Below, piece by piece: positions 59,039 to 64,000 of a stretch of DNA of 64,000 nt; within the stretch, counting starts at the first letter, position 1; every line of letters starts with the position of its first letter. This stretch comes from Pyricularia pennisetigena (lineage: Eukaryota; Ascomycota; Sordariomycetes; Magnaporthales; Pyriculariaceae). Both the position numbers and the translations under genes were made by a program. The notes beneath the pieces are model-generated. The model saw only the letters and a program-made list of their open reading frames with translations. It did no database searches and was not told the origin of the DNA. The stretch lies in the NCBI RefSeq assembly GCF_004337985.1, contig NC_043744.1, forward strand, positions 5,564,325 to 5,628,324, read 5' to 3'.

Positions 59039-62000
59039 GGTGGCCACGTAATAGCAGGGGGTTGTGACTTTTTTTTGGGGGGGTGTTGTTGGTGTTTGTG
59101 TGGTTCTGGTTCTGGTATAGTGTGGTGTGGGCTAGTGAAAAGTAGCGTGCAGCAAGGGGGTGGGCGTAGCAAGAATTGATGCAGACCCGAAAGAGCGATG
59201 ATGGAATAGGTACGTAGTAAAGAAAGAAAGGACAGAGAAGCAACTATCGACCAGTAACGTGAGGCTATTCACGGTGATGGAACCGATGGGTGATGCCAAA
59301 TAACGACCAAAACTTTTAGCCCAGCAACCCGTCCGAACCAGGTTCCGAATCCTTTTTCGGGGTCGATTGTGTAGATGCCAAATTGACAAATCAAACTAAA
59401 AACTCCAAAGGATGGCAGTTAACGCGAAAAAGAGAGTGAAACAACTTTGATCGTCCAGCGAGCCGCTAAACTGCGGTTTTTTGTTGATTTGGGCGGATGG
59501 CGGCGAGTTTGATCTTTGTGATGCTTTTTCAGAGAGCGACCAAACGACAAAAGGACGATGTAGGAAATAACAAATAACAAAAAAATAAAAATGGTGTAGA
59601 GTTACTGCAGGAGCGCAGATGGAAATTTTGGTACCCGCTGCCGGTCGTTAATGATCTGCAGAGCGGCAACGCACGCGACCGCTACCCACAGCCCACCAGC
59701 CTCTTTTGTTTTGTCCTGACTGCCCTGACTGACTACACGCCAAACCAACCAGACAAGGAAAAAAAAAAAAAAAAAGATAGACAGAGTCGGGGCCGATGCG
59801 AGGGCCCGGACTTGCTCAAAACGGCTCGCTCACACTCACCCAGACCCTTACCCACCAGCAAAATTCAAAGGGCCTCAAGTGCAAGTTTTCCCGAGCAACC
59901 ATCAACCATCCAATTTCAATCCAATTGAAACCACGCAGTTGGGGCGCGGTCCGACTCATTCGGAGGAAAACCTTGCCGAGCAAGAAAAAAACTCTAACAG
60001 ATACAGTCGCGCTTGGCATAGCATTTTGATGAACAACATTGTCAAATATATTTGGTAACGCGATTTAAAATATTGTTGATCCTGTGCTCTTGCTTGGTAG
60101 CTTTCGGTAGGTAGTTTGACCATTTTGTTTCAATTAGCTTCAGGGCGAATAGGAATCAATGGGTGGGTTAGTGGGATCGAGTGAGATGCCCGGGCGGGTT
60201 TGACGAGACAAAGATCCTCCCGACCCTCCCTCACCTTACCTTCGCATCGCATCGCCTCGCCTCGGCGCAGATCCTACAAGTAATTCAGTGTATCAAAAAC
60301 CCCCCACTGGACCTTTTGTTGAACAAGCTGTCCTCGGCTGAACTGAGCTGAGCGCACGTGTACCGAGTGGGGTTCAGCCTACGGATTGCAAGAAGCTGCG
60401 TTGGGTGCTTACGCAGTAGCTTCAGTGCAACGACTGGCTAAAAAGGGTGTGCTACAAGCCCGCAACCCATAAACACCTACCACTTGGCATGATATCATCG
60501 GTTGATACCGTAGGGCAAGAGGGAGCTTTCGTCTTGATATGGGCTCATTTTGCGCTCAGCCACGTGGATGTTCCTCATTATCTCTGCATCAATGGTCTGT
60601 CTGTCTGTCTGTCTGTCTGTTCCGTCGAGTATACATCGGATGAGGGGCTGGCGAATTTCTTTAACGGACGGTATTGGTATATCAAAAAAATACATACAAT
60701 GCTTGTCTTGACTGACTTAGCTCTCTGCCTCCTTCTCACGCAATGCAATGTTGGATGTCTGTGGGTTACCTATGCAAATGTTTCGTCCGAGTCAAAACCT
60801 CGAGACGCATGCAAACTCAACACCGGTCGTCCGATCCGGATAAAAGTGAACATGTCTGTTTTTATTTCCTATGCACGCTACGATCTCAACAAGTTGTTCC
60901 CACGAGTTACTTCCTTCTGAGTATACGGTCAGCGCCCTGCATGATGCTAGCTTGGCGTTGCGCGAGGTCGTAAATTGGATGATATGCCGTCCATTAAAGT
61001 ACCACAGCCTAGGAAATGTTTCGGGAAAGTCGACACGAGCAAGAAAAAATGCCAGCCACAATCCCCAAATATCTCACTATCCATTAGAACCAAAATGCTG
61101 CGCCCGATGCAAGCTCCATTAAAGATATTCCCCCTCCATCGTCAAGGCGGCCCGATGGCCGATCAACACGAACCAACCCCTCCCCTCACCAGTGGTAAGC
61201 TCATCACTAGTCCAGTCTTGATGTCATTGTTCACTTTGTTCGATCGACGACTCTGCCACGCTAAAATGTAGGGTCAGTCCCTAGGTCTGGAACTCGATCT
61301 GACAAAAATGAGGAAGGGTAAGGAGCTTTTCCCATGCCCGTGACACTTTGGATATACGTTTTGCAAAGTCGTAGCTGGTCCCCGATTGAGGAATTGAAAA
61401 ACCTCCATTAGTCATTCTGCATAACACGATCACGACATGTACACCGGTTGGTGAGCATTGTATTCCACCCGAGACTGTCTTGCCAAGAGAGACTTATTGC
61501 CAGGCACATGCGGGAAGGAAAAAAAAAATACCAAGCCAAGGATCAGTTTCCTTTTGAGTCTTTGATTTTCAAAGTGGCTGCAAAAATTTCCGGTTGAAGG
61601 CAAATACAGATAAGACTTGTAATCAAAAGCAAAAGTGATAAAGAAAAGTAACCTAGAAGAATGGAAAAAAGCAATCCGAGGCTTGCACGATCAAGTTCGC
61701 AACGGTGAATAGGAGGGAACACTACCAAGCCTTCCCCAGGGTGCTTCGCCCAAGTCTAGCCTAGACTGGTCTAAAACTGCAACATGCAAAGCAAACAAGT
61801 ATCAAGCTCCTCCGCGCTTGGAAGAGGCGACAAGCTTTGTCTTTGGCCAAAATGTTCGATTTCAGGCAATGATGTGCGGACCCTGGAATTACTGGATCCT
61901 TTGTGCATATATTACGTGGATTGTTACCCAGTCTTTTCAGTTTCTATTTGCGGAATTACCAAGATAACCAATGATTTTGCCCCAAACCCTCTCGTGTTCG

Positions 62001-64000
62001 CTCTGCATCAAGCAGAAGATCGATCCCTGATTTGGCCTACCGCGGACCACAAAACATGATCAAAAAGTGGCTCAGGGGCGAGCATGAAGAAGCAATAAAG
62101 GGGAAACTTGATGAGAAGAAAATAAACAAAGGGATTGGGCTACAGTGGCAAAGTAAAAAAGTAAAGCCCTAACGTCATTTGATAGGTACAGAGTCTGAAT
62201 TACGGGATTCATCCAGAGACCTTTGCTTGCTTCGTTCCACGGCCTTGAGAGCTGAGGAAAGAAGTAAACAACCCCTGCATCATGTTTTTCTTCAGCTCAC
62301 ACTTGGCACCAATGTGAGTGGCACAGAGTATGTGCAAAGTAAATCTTTTTCTCCCTGTCATATTCTTTTTCTAATTCTCATTTTGGCTTACAGTTTCCAA
62401 CTGGCTTGGTTCGTCAAAATCTACGATTTTGCCGCCGCAAACGCCTCCTCAAAAAGACCAAGACAATCTTCGCTCGTGTTTTGTCCAGCTGGTTCTTTCC
62501 TCCCCCCAGGAGACCCAGAAAATAAGGTTGATGGAGACGGGCGACGGCGGCTCTCTTGTCGTTGCTAGTACTACTGGTTAAAACAGGCAGGAGAAGAAAA
62601 ACCCGAAAAAAAATGTGGGCTTCGACGCCATAACGGAATACGAGATGCTTTTAACACTGTACCTCAATTGCTTTTTCCCTCCCCCTCCTTTAAGTGCTTA
62701 CTACTTGCAGCATGCAATGAACGATCACGTAGCCAAATGCGCAGCAGGACTGAAAAGAAATGCACACAAAGGAGAGGATCGCGTACTTGTGCATGATAGG
62801 ATCACGGCATGTTCCGCAGCCTAAATTCACAAAGCGATTCTTTCGCAGCAGCTATTGTATTTTTTCTCTCTCTCTTTTCTTTCGGTTCGTCAACGTGAAC
62901 AGGAAGAAAAAGCCATTGGGAGAACGGCTCCTGTCATCTTGTTCGCATCGGGTCCTAAATTGCTAATTCTAGGCTAGACAAGGGTTTGGCCGGGGGCGTG
63001 GCTGACGGAGGGAGAATGATAGGTGGCCCTTCTTACTAAATTTTGCTAGCAAGCGGTGAACCAGCGGCCCACTAGAGTTAGGTCTAGCAGAAAGTAAGAT
63101 AAGGTGCCTGTCGGCCTTGCCTGTTCCTTTTTATTTTATTTCCTAATGTGTGACTTGTCTTGGTGGGAAAGGCTTGAATGCGCATCTCATTAATAGATCG
63201 AGGCTGGAGTCCTTTAGTCTCGAGGTCATGGGAGCTGGAAAGCTGGGGAAATGAAATTGGGGTGTATTGATAAATGAAATTGAAATGTACCAATGACCTG
63301 TCAAGCGCCGCATCACGTTTCTGCGGAGCAATCATTCAGCTTACAGGAAAATACGACGGTGCAAGTAGAGTTCTCGCCCCGGAAGAGACAAAAGTTATTG
63401 CTGTAGGTGACTGACTACACCTGGTGGTGCTGCTGCTGTTGCTGCCAGGCACGGTTCCTGCCGCGTCCGCCCTTGCCGCCGAATCAAGACACACAATGAA
63501 TGGCATGGAAGTTTTTGGTGCAAAAGGCCTGGCCGGGATATCATTATCTCGATCGTTCTTCCCGTTGCCCCCCGACCTTCCAAGTTATTCTTTACATCTC
63601 TATGATGATCATACCGCAAAAAGAAATCGGGGCACGGCGGAGAAAGCGAACGACCGTGATGTGGATCAATAAATTCGGGTATGGATCTCAATTAGCAGGG
63701 GAAGGGGTGAACCGTCAATGTGGGGAATCTACTTTTCTCTTGTGGTTCCCGTCCTGATTGCCTTGCTGCGGGTTCCTTGCCCAAGATATCCATCCTAATC
63801 ATGAACCAATATTACAACACTCGCAGAAATTATATAATGCGCTGATATATGGGGCTCGTGGGTGACAAGAGTAGACAGGAAGGAGGTTTTACGCCGGCAC
63901 AGGATCGGAGAAAAAGAGAATAAAGGAGTTGAAAAAAAAAGGAGACCAGAGCTTCGGACAACCGGTTGTTTCGGAATGTTTCTTTGTCGTTGGCGAACCA
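59039..64000. other. Gene-poor end of window
   Basis: About 5 kb with the promoter of the CDF gene at its left side and no frame that resembles a family; the longest plus-strand frame (60447-60920) has no conserved features. A (TCTG)6 run lies at 60596-60620. A gene beginning beyond 64000 may use the right end as its flank. Confidence 0.5.
60596..60620. repeat. (TCTG)6 microsatellite
   Basis: Six TCTG units in non-coding sequence. Confidence 0.92.

Noticed and set aside
60447..60920. 157-residue plus-strand frame
   Set aside because: Contains the TCTG microsatellite as Leu/Ser/Val/Cys repeats and no conserved segment.

Overview
The window looks like a gene-sparse stretch of a filamentous ascomycete nuclear genome. 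Genes are split by short introns (about 60-150 bp) with GT..AG ends and CTAAC-type branch sequences. Orthologues of typical Pezizomycotina proteins are present: a CYT-4-like mitochondrial RNase, an NrtA-type nitrate porter, STT4, an RRM+YTH protein and a DUF7708 STAND-like protein. A sordariomycete is the best guess; anything narrower would be speculation.

Layout. 1-2854: 3' part of an RNB-family mitochondrial exoribonuclease (5' end outside the window). 4047-6503 (-): a fungal DUF7025/AAA+ ATPase that appears broken by several single-base lesions. 6935-8632 (+): a DUF7708/STAND-like gene, also with an apparent frame break. 9245-9716 (-): a small intact Dabb protein with a GC-AG intron. About 9.1 kb without a supportable gene follows. 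18841-19594 (+): a GPI-anchored Ser/Thr-rich wall protein. 22480-24169 (-): a nitrate/nitrite transporter with GATA motifs upstream. 27227-30562 (+): a large disordered single-pass membrane protein. 31295-33070 (-) and 34268-35806 (+): a predicted nucleotidyltransferase-fold protein and a divergently transcribed alcohol-acetyltransferase-like protein. About 7.5 kb without a clear gene follows. 43291-45444 (+): an RRM+YTH m6A-reader-type protein. 47293-48171 (-) and 48857-54967 (+): proteasome beta-6 and phosphatidylinositol 4-kinase STT4, head to head. 56974-59038 (-): a Mn-type CDF cation transporter. The final 5 kb has no gene I can support.

Most genes are unrelated housekeeping or single-function genes, so there is no obvious operon-like system or metabolic cluster. 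The most notable features are: the apparently decaying AAA and STAND-like genes lying head to head while long genes nearby are intact; at least eight very long A/T homopolymer tracts (24-40 nt), one holding an assembly gap; a GC-AG intron; and two conserved-looking proteins of undefined function (1111 aa disordered membrane protein, about 590 aa nucleotidyltransferase-like protein). Exon boundaries were placed by eye from splice signals, reading frame and family knowledge; none was checked by alignment or transcripts.
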